Part shown: piece after piece, positions 1-7,139 of the stretch | Layout: the number at the start of each line of letters is the position of its first letter | How positions within the stretch are numbered: the stretch's first letter is position 1 | Assembly (NCBI GenBank): GCA_036658435.1 | Contig: JAVXEO010000063.1 | Location: 1-12,589, forward strand | DNA from: DIGJ01 sp036658435 | GTDB taxonomy: Bacteria > Bacillota > Clostridia > Lachnospirales > Lachnospiraceae | Direction of reading: 5' to 3' | DNA length: 12,589 nt | Notes under the pieces: model-generated | Told to the model about the DNA's origin: nothing | The model's database searches: none | The model's input: only the letters and a program-made list of their open reading frames with translations | Program-made: the position numbers and the translations under genes

Positions 1-141
1 TATCTGTGCTAATCGTAAATACAATCTTTTTTTTAATAATCCAAAATTATATACCATTTTATCATCTGCTATGATGTCTTGTTTGCAAAATCTGACCAGC
101 CTGTGGCTCTGCCACTTGTGTTAAATTCACATCGCGGAGCG

Positions 142-178
142 TTTTTATGTAATAGGAGACTTTCCTATTACATAAAAA
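142..178. repeat. Perfect 16-bp inverted repeat with 5-base loop
   Basis: The left arm TTTTTATGTAATAGGA (142-157) is the exact reverse complement of the right arm (163-178), with loop GACTT between them. On neither strand does a T run follow the stem; the T run lies at the 5' side and the A run at the 3' side. It is therefore not a classical intrinsic terminator, although the stem is long enough to form in DNA or RNA. Its function is unknown. Confidence 0.85.
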
Positions 179-205
179 ATAACCGCCACGCTGCAAGTGT
201 AACGG
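174..205 (-). terminator. Weak candidate leftward terminator
   Basis: Read on the minus strand, CCG and CAC pair with GTG and CGG around a 7-base loop, with a small internal loop (3 bases against 1). The stem is followed by TTA and a six-T run (complement of 174-179). The shape fits a rho-independent terminator, but the stem is short and interrupted. It could be a second stop for efp transcription after the hairpin at 269-323. Confidence 0.3.
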
Positions 206-268
206 CTATTCATTACCTATCTAATAGGCTCTTATATAATTTCTTCATATGTTATGGAATATGTTAGA

Positions 269-323
269 TAAAATAGCGCAACCCATTGGAAATGCTCGTT
301 TTCCTTTGTTTTGCGCTATTTTA
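269..323 (-). terminator. Probable efp terminator, long hairpin
   Basis: The arms TAAAATAGCGCAA (269-281) and TTGCGCTATTTTA (311-323) are perfect 13-bp complements. The 29-base interior contains a further short pairing, GGAAA with TTTCC. The hairpin begins 15 bases past the efp stop codon. In the leftward transcript the stem ends in TTTTATCT, a modest U-rich tail. Because the arms are symmetric it could act in both directions. The wide loop and short U tract keep confidence moderate. Confidence 0.55.
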
Positions 324-337
324 AAAATGATACCTTT

Positions 338-895
338 TTATACTCTTTTCAAATATTCATTCGTTCTGGTGTCTATGCTAATCCGGTCTCCGGTTTCTAC
401 GAATAAAGGAACCAGTACACTGGCACCGGTCTCTAGCGTTGCCGGCTTTGTTGCCCCTGTTGCTGTATCACCCTTAAATCCGGGTTCTGTATCTACAACT
501 TCCAGTTCTGCAAACATAGGTGGTTCAATTGCAAAAATATCCCCATTATGGGATGCCATCTTAACCATGTCGTTTTCTTTTACAAACTTTAAAGCACTGC
601 CAACAATTTCTTTACCCAATGCAAACTGGTCGTAAGTTTCTACATCCATGAAATTATATAAATCTCCATCGGAATAAAGATATTGCATATCTTTTTTTTC
701 TATACGTGCCTGTGGAAATTTCTCCGTTGGACGAAATGTTTTTTCAATTACTCCATCCCCTTTGATATTTTTTAATTTTGTTCTTACAAAAGCAGCACCC
801 TTACCTGGTTTTACGTGCTGAAATTCAATTACCTGAAAAACACTATTATCTAATTCAATTGTAAGGCCGTTTCTAAAATCGCCTGCTGATATCAT
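338..895 (-). CDS. efp: Elongation factor P
   Basis: This 185-residue protein is elongation factor P, which binds the ribosome between the P and E sites and relieves stalling at runs of proline. Length and sequence fit the family throughout: an N-terminal KOW-like domain (about 1-62) and two OB-fold domains (about 65-125 and 130-185). The tip loop reads KPGKGAAF at 29-36, with Lys32 at the position that is post-translationally modified in other bacteria. In Bacillus subtilis this lysine carries 5-aminopentanol; the modification here cannot be read from sequence, and no modifying enzyme is in the window. The ATG start is supported by AAGGAGGA at 905-912, nine bases upstream. The gene follows yqeG in the same direction after 85 bp and seems to have its own promoter at 963-991. 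A terminator hairpin lies just downstream. Confidence 0.97.
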   Translation of the reverse strand: MISAGDFRNGLTIELDNSVFQVIEFQHVKPGKGAAFVRTKLKNIKGDGVIEKTFRPTEKFPQARIEKKDMQYLYSDGDLYNFMDVETYDQFALGKEIVGSALKFVKENDMVKMASHNGDIFAIEPPMFAELEVVDTEPGFKGDTATGATKPATLETGASVLVPLFVETGDRISIDTRTNEYLKRV

Positions 896-925
896 ACTTG
901 ATATTCCTCCTTAATAAGTGTACCA

Positions 926-949
926 CGAACCTTTATTTATAAAAGTTCG
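926..949. repeat. Imperfect hairpin in the efp leader
   Basis: CGAAC (926-930) and TTTAT (932-936) pair with ATAAA (939-943) and GTTCG (945-949), with one C/A mismatch and a 2-base gap at the tip. The element lies between the predicted efp promoter and the efp ribosome site. It could be an RNA stem or a protein-binding palindrome. Its role is unknown. Confidence 0.45.
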
Positions 950-962
950 CACTAATAATTAT

Positions 963-991
963 ATTTTATAATAAAACGTGTCATTTTTCAA
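963..991 (-). promoter_or_regulatory. Predicted sigma-A promoter for efp
   Basis: On the minus strand, TTGAAA (986-991) is separated by exactly 17 bases from TAAAAT (963-968). Each hexamer matches the sigma-A consensus at five of six positions. The -35 element overlaps the last codons of yqeG. Transcription would begin near 956, giving an efp leader of about 60 bases that includes the hairpin at 926-949. Confidence 0.5.
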
Positions 992-1508
992 CCATTTTTT
1001 TTGAACACTTCCTATTTCGCTTATAAAAATACAAAACAATCCTTTCAAAATAACGTTTTAAAACAATCTGAATTTCTTCTTTCTTGTCAATGGGTTCCAC
1101 CAATATGTTCCGTATTCCACTTCTTTTAGCACCCCACACATCCGTAAACAGCTGATCTCCCACAAAAATAGTGTTTTCGAAGGATGTTCCCATTTTTTCA
1201 CATGCCCGTTTATAATTTTTTTTAAATGGCTTATTGGCTTTAAAAATATAATTTGTCCCAATGTGACAATTAAAACGTTTTACCCTTTCTTCCTTATTAT
1301 TTGACAAAAGGCAGCTATTCCATCCCATCTTTTTTATTTTCTCAAAAAAATCAATGACTTTTGGTGTTGCATCCTTCCCATGTTCTACCAAAGTATTATC
1401 AATATCAAAAATCACACCTCGGTAACCTTCTTTATATAATTTATCAAAGTCAATGGAATCAATTGACTTTACATATTCGTCGGGAAAAAACATCTGAAAC
1501 AATTTCAT
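981..1508 (-). CDS. yqeG: YqeG-family HAD (class III) phosphatase
   Basis: This 175-residue protein belongs to the YqeG family of the haloacid dehalogenase superfamily. It carries the full motif set: motif I DIDNT at 35-39 (nucleophile Asp35, acid/base Asp37), motif II Ser69-Asn70, motif III lysine in the KPFKKNY stretch (Lys93), and motif IV GDQLFTD at 117-123 (Asp118, Asp123). The opening FFPDEYVKSID matches the family's typical N terminus. It is expected to be a cytosolic phosphatase; the substrate is not established for the family. The annotated ATG lies only two bases after AGGAGG (1511-1516), unusually close. A TTG two codons downstream has better spacing (8 bases), so the start may be at 1502. 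A weak promoter-like pair (TTGTTT, 17 bases, TAAAAT) lies upstream on the minus strand. efp follows in the same direction. Confidence 0.9.
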   Translation of the reverse strand: MKLFQMFFPDEYVKSIDSIDFDKLYKEGYRGVIFDIDNTLVEHGKDATPKVIDFFEKIKKMGWNSCLLSNNKEERVKRFNCHIGTNYIFKANKPFKKNYKRACEKMGTSFENTIFVGDQLFTDVWGAKRSGIRNILVEPIDKKEEIQIVLKRYFERIVLYFYKRNRKCSKKMVEK

Positions 1509-1708
1509 TTCCTCCTAATTCATTTTCTTAACACGAGTCTTATTTTACTCTATATTTCTTGGAAAAACAAGTAATATTATGAACCTCGTGATGAAATCCC
1601 TGCTATTTTTATTCTTTTTCTGTATTATCTATTTCTTTTTTACATACAGTGTAGTACAATCAAAGTATATCATGACTTGTTGTTATTCTTTTTGGAGAAG
1701 GTGATTTA

Positions 1709-2431
1709 TTGAGTATTGATAAAGTAAAAGAACTTTTATTAGCAAGCAATCGTATTGTTGTTTTTAGCGGACCCGGTTTATGCACCGAAAGTAATATACC
1801 GGATTTTCTAAGCGAAGAAGAATCTTTTCGTACAGAAAGTGAGTTTGGCTACTCCCCTGAGGATATTTTCAGCAGCGTTTTTTTCAATACCCGTCCTGAT
1901 GATTTTTTTCAATTTTATAAAAAATATATTCTGCATTTAGATCATTCTCCCAATGCAGCTCATTTTGCTATCACACGATTAGAGCAGCAGGGAAAGCTGA
2001 CCGGAATTGTTACAAGAAGTATCTATGGTCTTCATCAAGTTGCCGGTTCGAAAAATGTAATTGAGCTTCATGGCTCCATTCATAAAAATGTTTGTACTAA
2101 ATGTGGTGAAGAATATTGTGCATCTTATGTTAAATCTTTCAAGGGGATTCCAACTTGCAGAAAATGCAATTCTATTATCCGTCCTAAAATTGGACTTTTT
2201 GGTGAGCGAATTGATAATGGCCGCTTAACCGCTGCATGCAAAGCTGTTGAATCGGCAGATACTTTACTGATTGTTGGATCGAATTTACATTCGAATCTTG
2301 CAGAACGATTTGCTGTTCATTTTAATGGAAATGACATTATTGTAATCAATGAAGAGGAACATTATACAGACCGGCAGGCATCCATCGTAATTCACGATAA
2401 AGCTTCTCATATTCTTCCTCTCATCATTTAA
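1709..2431 (+). CDS. Divergent Sir2-family (sirtuin-fold) protein, probably altered catalysis
   Basis: This 240-residue protein has the sirtuin layout. An N-terminal nucleotide-binding segment FSGPG (19-23) is followed by ESNIPDF (27-33). The general-base histidine sits in ELHGS (His121). Two zinc-binding CxxC pairs are at Cys129/Cys132 and Cys150/Cys153. RPKIGLFGE (158-166) and a GSNL turn (190-193) follow. Canonical sirtuins deacylate lysine using NAD. Here the TQNID motif reads TRSIY (102-106), so the Asn and Asp that position NAD and nicotinamide are Ser and Tyr. GAG is GPG, and the PDFR arginine is leucine. It may be inactive, a nucleotide sensor, or use different chemistry; similar divergent proteins are, to my recollection, common in Lachnospiraceae. 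The start is TTG, with GGAGAAGG at 1694-1701 seven bases upstream; the GTG at 1701 hits a stop at once. It seems monocistronic. Confidence 0.85.
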   Translation: MSIDKVKELLLASNRIVVFSGPGLCTESNIPDFLSEEESFRTESEFGYSPEDIFSSVFFNTRPDDFFQFYKKYILHLDHSPNAAHFAITRLEQQGKLTGIVTRSIYGLHQVAGSKNVIELHGSIHKNVCTKCGEEYCASYVKSFKGIPTCRKCNSIIRPKIGLFGERIDNGRLTAACKAVESADTLLIVGSNLHSNLAERFAVHFNGNDIIVINEEEHYTDRQASIVIHDKASHILPLII

Positions 2432-2446
2432 AGTTTTTTGAATTCC

Positions 2447-2503
2447 AGTAAAAGAAAGAAGAAGGTATATTATAATTTTATCTGCCTTCTTCTTTCTTTT
2501 ACT
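2447..2503. terminator. Bidirectional terminator between convergent genes
   Basis: Perfect 19-bp arms at 2447-2465 (purine-rich) and 2485-2503 (pyrimidine-rich) surround a 19-base AT-rich loop. The hairpin sits between the ends of the sirtuin-like gene (2431) and the ABC transporter gene (2516), which converge. The 3' arm on both strands ends in CTTTTACT, giving a U-rich end in either transcript. It is best read as a shared terminator for both directions. Confidence 0.8.
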
Positions 2504-2515
2504 CTATTGTTTTAC

Positions 2516-4366
2516 TTATGCGGTCTGTTCAAATTGGGAGTTATATAGCTTTGCATAGAAGCCATTTTTTTCCATGAGTTCTTCGTGATTTCCCTGTTCA
2601 ATAATATCGCCGTCTTTCATAACAAGAATGCAGTCTGCATCTCGAATGGTAGATAAACGATGTGCAATTACAAAACTGGTTCGCCCCTTCATAAGATTGT
2701 TCATGGCTTTTTGAATTCTTACCTCGGTTCGGGTATCTACCGAACTGGTTGCCTCGTCTAAAATCAAAATTCGATTATCTGCAAGGATAGCCCTTGCAAT
2801 GGTAAGCAACTGTTTCTGTCCCTGTGACACATTGGTTGCATCTTCATTAAGTTCCATCTCATAGCCACCGGGCAGTGTTTGAATAAAATGATGAGCATGT
2901 GCCGCTTTTGCTGCAGCAATAACCTCTTCATCTGTGGCCTCCAAACGTCCATAACGAATATTCTCCATAATGCTTCCTTTAAATAGCCACGTATCTTGAA
3001 GAACCATGCCAAAGGCTTCTCTTAATTCACTTCGGTCAAAGTTTTTAATGTCCTGTCCATCAATTTTAATTTTTCCGGAATTGACGTCATAAAAACGCAT
3101 CAGCAATTTAACCATCGTTGTCTTTCCAGCTCCGGTCGGTCCAACAATTGCAATCTTTTGCCCATTTTTTATATTAGCACTAAAATCATGAATGATAATT
3201 TTATCCGGACTGTATCCAAAGTGTACATTTTCAAAGGTTACATTTCCGGTCAGATCTTTCATTTTAACAGCTGCATGATTTTCTGCCATCTGTGCCTCTT
3301 CTTTTTCTTCTAAAAATTCAAAAACACGTTCCGCAGCCGCTACCGTGGATTGAATCATATTAGAAACCTGTGCAATTTGGGTAATTGGCTGTGTAAACTG
3401 TTTTACATATTGAATAAAGGATTGGATATCTCCCACTTCAATTACTTTCTTTATGTTGAGATACGCACCCATAACCGCCACAGCAACATAACCAATATTT
3501 CCTACAAATCCCATAATTGGCTGCATCATACCCGAAAAAAACTGTGATTTCCAGGCAGAGTCGTATAAAATATCATTATTCTTTTTAAATTCTGTCTCGC
3601 AGTCCTCTTCTTTATTAAATAATTTAACAATATTGTGTCCACCAAAAACTTCTTCTACCTGTCCATTTACGTGACCTAGATATTCTTGCTGTTCTTTAAA
3701 GTATTTTTGAGAGCGTTTTACAACCATGGAAATAAGAATTGCTGATAAAGGTAATAATAAGAAAGCAATCAGTGTCATAGACGGGCTGATCAGCAGCATC
3801 ATAATCAGCACTCCAACTAAGGTGGCAACAGAGGAAATCAGCTGTGTCAAGGTTTGGTTTAGACTGGTTCCCAAGGTATCCACATCATTTGTAATTCTGG
3901 ATAAAATTTCTCCATAAGTTCTTGTGTCATAATAATTCATTGGAAGTTTATTCATTTTAACAGAAATCTCTTTTCGCATCTGAAATGCCATTTTTTGAGA
4001 AATTCCTGTCATAATAAATCCCTGTATATAATTAAAAAATGCACTTAATCCATAAATTGCCAACAAAAACAAAAGAATTTCTGCAATTTTTTCAAAATTA
4101 ATTCCTGCTCCACCCTGAATTTTTCCGGTTAGACCATGAAAAATTTCTGTGGTTGCCTTACCTAATATTTTAGGGCCCACAATAAGAAACAGGGTGCTGC
4201 CAATGGTGCAAAGGATAACCGCTATAATGGCAAAATGGTACTTACTTAAATACTCTACCAATTTACCTAAAGTTCCCTTAAAATCTTTCGCTTTTTCAAC
4301 CGGCATTCCCGGTCCATGTCCCATAGGACCTCTTCTTGGTGTTCTTTTTGTCTGCGAATCTGCCAT
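2516..4366 (-). CDS. ABC exporter half-transporter with the catalytically intact ATP site
   Basis: This 616-residue protein fuses a six-helix exporter membrane domain (helices from about 45 to 340) to a C-terminal ATPase domain (about 375-605). The ATPase shows Walker A GPTGAGKTT (409-417), Q-loop Gln457, Walker B ILILDE with catalytic Glu538, and switch His569. The signature reads VSQGQ (513-517) rather than SGGQ. In heterodimeric exporters the altered signature faces the partner's weak ATP site. That fits, because the upstream gene product has lost its own catalytic Glu and His. The pair resembles TM287/288-type and LmrCD/BmrCD-type exporters, which expel drugs or lipids; the substrate cannot be told from sequence. 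The N terminus (about 10-22) is rich in Gly, Met, Pro and Arg. ATG is preceded by GGGAGG (4375-4380) at 8 bases and lies 3 bases past the upstream stop, so translation is probably coupled. Confidence 0.93.
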   Translation of the reverse strand: MADSQTKRTPRRGPMGHGPGMPVEKAKDFKGTLGKLVEYLSKYHFAIIAVILCTIGSTLFLIVGPKILGKATTEIFHGLTGKIQGGAGINFEKIAEILLFLLAIYGLSAFFNYIQGFIMTGISQKMAFQMRKEISVKMNKLPMNYYDTRTYGEILSRITNDVDTLGTSLNQTLTQLISSVATLVGVLIMMLLISPSMTLIAFLLLPLSAILISMVVKRSQKYFKEQQEYLGHVNGQVEEVFGGHNIVKLFNKEEDCETEFKKNNDILYDSAWKSQFFSGMMQPIMGFVGNIGYVAVAVMGAYLNIKKVIEVGDIQSFIQYVKQFTQPITQIAQVSNMIQSTVAAAERVFEFLEEKEEAQMAENHAAVKMKDLTGNVTFENVHFGYSPDKIIIHDFSANIKNGQKIAIVGPTGAGKTTMVKLLMRFYDVNSGKIKIDGQDIKNFDRSELREAFGMVLQDTWLFKGSIMENIRYGRLEATDEEVIAAAKAAHAHHFIQTLPGGYEMELNEDATNVSQGQKQLLTIARAILADNRILILDEATSSVDTRTEVRIQKAMNNLMKGRTSFVIAHRLSTIRDADCILVMKDGDIIEQGNHEELMEKNGFYAKLYNSQFEQTA

Positions 4367-4369
4367 ACC

Positions 4370-6592
4370 TTATTCCTCCCTTCCCTTTGCTTTTCCTTCC
4401 AGTTCCTCTTTTGATAACTGGCTGGCTGCAATCTGCTGGTATATTTCGTTCTCTGCCAACAGTTCTTTATGTGTTCCCATTCCTGCAATTTTACCATCAT
4501 CCAATACAATAATTTTATCTGCATGAATAATAGTGCTAATTCTCTGGGCTACAATAATCACCACGGCATCCTTTACATTTTGATATAGCGCCTTTCGTAA
4601 TGCAATGTCTGTTTTATAATCCAAGGCAGAAAAACTATCATCAAACACGTAAAGATCCGGTCGCTTTGCAATGGCTCTTGCAATGGCAAGACGCTGTTTC
4701 TGTCCCCCTGAAACATTGTTTCCTCCCTGGGCAATATTTTCTTCATAACCATCCGGTTTTTCTTCTATAAATTCTTCCGCCTGGGCAATTTCTGCTGCTT
4801 CTTTCGTATTGTTCATGGATGGATTTTCCACTCCAAAATTAATATTAGAAGCAATGGTACCGGAAAATAAAATTCCTTTTTGTGGTACAAAACCAATCTT
4901 TTCTCTTAAATTCTTAATATCCATATCCCGAATATCCACATCATCTATTGTTATTTTTCCTTCTGTTACATCATACAAACGTGGAATCAGATTTACCAAT
5001 GTAGATTTTCCGCATCCGGTACTTCCTATAATTGCCGTTGTTTCTCCCTTTGCCGCCAAAAAATTGATATTTTCCAAAACATTTTCTTTGGCCTGATTAT
5101 AACAAAATGACACATTTTCAAAACGAATTCCCTTTTGTACCTTTTCCAAAATACGAGGTTTTTCAGGATTAACAATCTGGGTTTCACAATTTAAAATCTC
5201 ATCAATTCGAGTTGCAGAAACGGCAGCCCTTGGCAGCATAATAGAAATCATGGTAATCATTAAGAAGGACATAACAATCTGCATGGTATAGGTAATGAAT
5301 GCCATCATATCTCCTACCTGTAAATTACCTATTTCTATTCCATGAGCTCCTACCCAGAGGATTAGAACGGTAATTCCATTCATAATAAACATCATGGTAG
5401 GCATCATAAAGGTCATCACCCGGTTCGTAAACAACTGGGTTTTCATTAAATCACGGCTTGCCACTTCAAAACGCTTTTCTTCATGTTTTTCCCGACTAAA
5501 TGCACGAATTACAGGAATTCCGGTAAGTATCTCTCTGGAAACCAGATTCAGTCTGTCTAGCAGCACCTGCATTTTCTTGAATTTAGGCATTGCAATGGTC
5601 ATTAGGACTCCTACAATACATAGAATTGCCAATACGGCAACGGCAATAATCCAAGTCATAGATGTCCTTGTATTTAAAACCTTAATAATTCCTCCAATTC
5701 CCATAATTGGTGCATAGGCAACAATACGAAACATCATAGTCAGAACCATCTGTACCTGCTGCACATCATTGGTACTGCGGGTAATCAGTGATGCTGTGGA
5801 AAATTGATTCATCTCCCCATTGGAAAATCCCATCACTTTTTGGAAAACTTGATTTCTAAGATCCCGGCTAGTTTTTGCGGCCATTCTTGCAGATAAAAAA
5901 GCAACGGCAATGGAAACAACCATGCCTAGTAAGGCAAGCAGAAGCATTTGAATTCCTGTTTTTTTCAAATAATCCGTCTGAAATTGACCCAGATTTACTC
6001 CCATTTCCTTATATTCATTTTGTATAAAAGCAATTGCCATGGATTCTTCCGTTGACTTTGCCATATCTCCCATTTTTTCATTCATATTTGTCTTCATTGC
6101 CTGAATAGCTTCCGGTGGCATAGTTCCAAATACTTCAAATATATCCTTTGTTTTTGAGGCATCCAATCCCATAGAAGCCAACATTTTATTTTGAATTTCC
6201 ACATATTTTTCACCATGGGATGTTAGCAGAGCCATAAAACTTTCTCCAGGAACCAGAGCTTCTTTTAACTGGGTAAGCTGCTCTTCCTTTGTATCTTTTT
6301 TTATTACATCATAATTAAAGTGATAAACTCCTTCTTCTGAGGAATTTTCATAATATTTTTCCAAAAGAGCGATTCCATCTTCCTCTAAAAACAGTTTCAA
6401 ATGTTCATAGGTTTCGTTCCGCATCTTATCCGGTATAGGGGTTTCAATTCCCTTATATTGTATTCCCACATCTACAATATTTGATGTGTATTGCGGCAGT
6501 GCCAATTCACAATTTGCCTGTATAAACAACAGCACAATAATTAGAATCATCACATACCATGATTTTTTTGCAAATTTAATAATCTTAAACAT
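4370..6592 (-). CDS. ABC exporter half-transporter with degenerate ATP site and large extracellular insert
   Basis: This 740-residue partner of the next gene has a membrane domain (about 1-455) and an ATPase domain (about 488-720). Walker A is GSTGCGKST (523-531), Q-loop Gln571 and signature VSGGQ (627-631) are normal. The Walker B glutamate is Asp652 and the switch histidine is Gln683, so its own ATP site should hydrolyse poorly. Its intact signature would complete the active site of the 616-residue subunit. Helix 1 spans about 12-30 and helix 2 begins near 213. Between them lies an unusual segment of roughly 165 residues (about 45-208), hydrophilic, acidic and rich in Lys and Met, predicted to face outside. 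Most exporters have only a short loop here, which explains the length of 740. The ATG overlaps the end of the marR-like gene by 8 bases, with AGGA a few bases upstream. Confidence 0.93.
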   Translation of the reverse strand: MFKIIKFAKKSWYVMILIIVLLFIQANCELALPQYTSNIVDVGIQYKGIETPIPDKMRNETYEHLKLFLEEDGIALLEKYYENSSEEGVYHFNYDVIKKDTKEEQLTQLKEALVPGESFMALLTSHGEKYVEIQNKMLASMGLDASKTKDIFEVFGTMPPEAIQAMKTNMNEKMGDMAKSTEESMAIAFIQNEYKEMGVNLGQFQTDYLKKTGIQMLLLALLGMVVSIAVAFLSARMAAKTSRDLRNQVFQKVMGFSNGEMNQFSTASLITRSTNDVQQVQMVLTMMFRIVAYAPIMGIGGIIKVLNTRTSMTWIIAVAVLAILCIVGVLMTIAMPKFKKMQVLLDRLNLVSREILTGIPVIRAFSREKHEEKRFEVASRDLMKTQLFTNRVMTFMMPTMMFIMNGITVLILWVGAHGIEIGNLQVGDMMAFITYTMQIVMSFLMITMISIMLPRAAVSATRIDEILNCETQIVNPEKPRILEKVQKGIRFENVSFCYNQAKENVLENINFLAAKGETTAIIGSTGCGKSTLVNLIPRLYDVTEGKITIDDVDIRDMDIKNLREKIGFVPQKGILFSGTIASNINFGVENPSMNNTKEAAEIAQAEEFIEEKPDGYEENIAQGGNNVSGGQKQRLAIARAIAKRPDLYVFDDSFSALDYKTDIALRKALYQNVKDAVVIIVAQRISTIIHADKIIVLDDGKIAGMGTHKELLAENEIYQQIAASQLSKEELEGKAKGREE

Positions 6593-7067
6593 TTCTTCCT
6601 TTTTCCTCCATTTCTTCTTTTAATATGGTATATAGATTTTGCATTTGTAATAGAAGCATTTTCATATTATCTTCTCCCATTTTCGATACAATTCCCTCCA
6701 TCATAAAATCACGAGCTGCAATTTGTTTTTCTAAAATTTCATGTCCTTTTTGAGACAATCTAAGGTAAGTAACTCTTCGATCCTTTTCATTTACAATTCG
6801 TTCAATCAAACCTTTTTTTTCAATGGAACGTAAAAGCTTGGAGCCGGCAGGTAAGCTGGTCCCCATTTCCTCCACCATTTCAGAAATTGTAATTCCGGGC
6901 TTGGTTGAATCTTTCATACGCTGCATTGATTTTTCAATTGCCAAAATCATACAAAACTCTGCCGGTGGCACTTCTTTAGACCCATGTCCTTTTTTATTTA
7001 GCATTCTCATGCGGTACATAATTGACAGAAATTCATTGGTCAATTGTCGAACCTTGCTCATTTCCAC
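6585..7067 (-). CDS. MarR-family transcriptional regulator of the ABC exporter operon
   Basis: This protein of about 160 residues has the MarR winged-helix fold. It has an N-terminal dimerisation helix, a recognition region around GITISEMVEEMGTS, then LLRSIEKKGLIERIV, and a wing with the family-typical DRR (about residue 96) followed by LRLSQKGHEIL. A long C-terminal helix closes the dimer. MarR proteins usually repress their own operon and release DNA when a ligand binds. The first gene position, the 8-base overlap with the exporter gene and the palindrome at 7100-7136 all support local autoregulation. I chose GTG at 7067 because GAGG (7075-7078) lies 7 bases upstream; an ATG at 7061 is the alternative (158 residues). 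A TTG at 7103 would extend the frame into the palindrome and lacks a ribosome site. Confidence 0.88.
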   Translation of the reverse strand: MEMSKVRQLTNEFLSIMYRMRMLNKKGHGSKEVPPAEFCMILAIEKSMQRMKDSTKPGITISEMVEEMGTSLPAGSKLLRSIEKKGLIERIVNEKDRRVTYLRLSQKGHEILEKQIAARDFMMEGIVSKMGEDNMKMLLLQMQNLYTILKEEMEEKGRNV

Positions 7068-7099
7068 TTTTCTTCCTCGCCTTTCTTTTAAAAAAATAG

Positions 7100-7136
7100 C
7101 CAAGTCAATAGTTCACTTGCTCAACTATTGACTTGG
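7100..7136. promoter_or_regulatory. Palindrome: likely MarR operator, possibly also terminator of the upstream gene
   Basis: The arms CCAAGTCAATAGTT (7100-7113) and AACTATTGACTTGG (7123-7136) are exact 14-bp complements with a 9-base spacer. The site lies just downstream of the -10 element, covering the predicted transcription start near 7133, where a bound repressor would block transcription. The symmetric core TAGTT-N9-AACTA resembles MarR-family sites in general form. On the minus strand the hairpin is followed by CTA and seven Ts (complement of 7090-7096), so it also has the form of an intrinsic terminator for the EF-G-like gene ending at 7208. Confidence 0.8.
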
Positions 7137-7139
7137 TTA

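Larger units (their letters stand above)
1..268. other. Gene-free left-edge region rich in small inverted repeats
   Basis: I see no supported gene here. The stretch holds a series of short inverted repeats: ATCAT/ATGAT near 61-75, GTGGC/GCCAC around a 3-base loop near 104-116, TGTG/CACA near 117-131, a perfect 16-bp hairpin at 142-178, CCG-CAC/GTG-CGG at 183-205 and CCTAT/ATAGG near 218-230. There is also an eight-T run at 27-34. Such density suggests a structured transcript, a terminator cluster, or a repeat shared between genomes. No known riboswitch, tRNA or small RNA was recognised. It lies downstream of efp, so leftward transcripts that escape the efp terminator would enter it. Confidence 0.5.

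Noticed and set aside
79..267. Rightward 62-codon open frame with a TTG start
   Set aside because: There is no ribosome site upstream, it runs straight across several inverted repeats and its composition does not look protein-like to me. It is more probably a by-product of structured non-coding DNA.
249..635. Rightward 128-codon frame
   Set aside because: It is largely antisense to efp, which is a clear conserved gene; nothing supports a second protein.
1639..1660. Promoter for the sirtuin-like gene (TTTACA and TACAAT)
   Set aside because: The two boxes are only 10 bases apart, and no good -35 lies 17 bases before TACAAT. A promoter must exist in 1509-1693, but I could not place it with confidence.
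4149..4526. Rightward 125-codon frame spanning the junction of the two ABC genes
   Set aside because: It is fully antisense to two convincing coding regions and has no independent support.
7068..7103. Upstream TTG start for the marR-like gene
   Set aside because: It lies inside the palindrome next to the predicted transcription start and has no ribosome site; GTG 7067 or ATG 7061 fit better.
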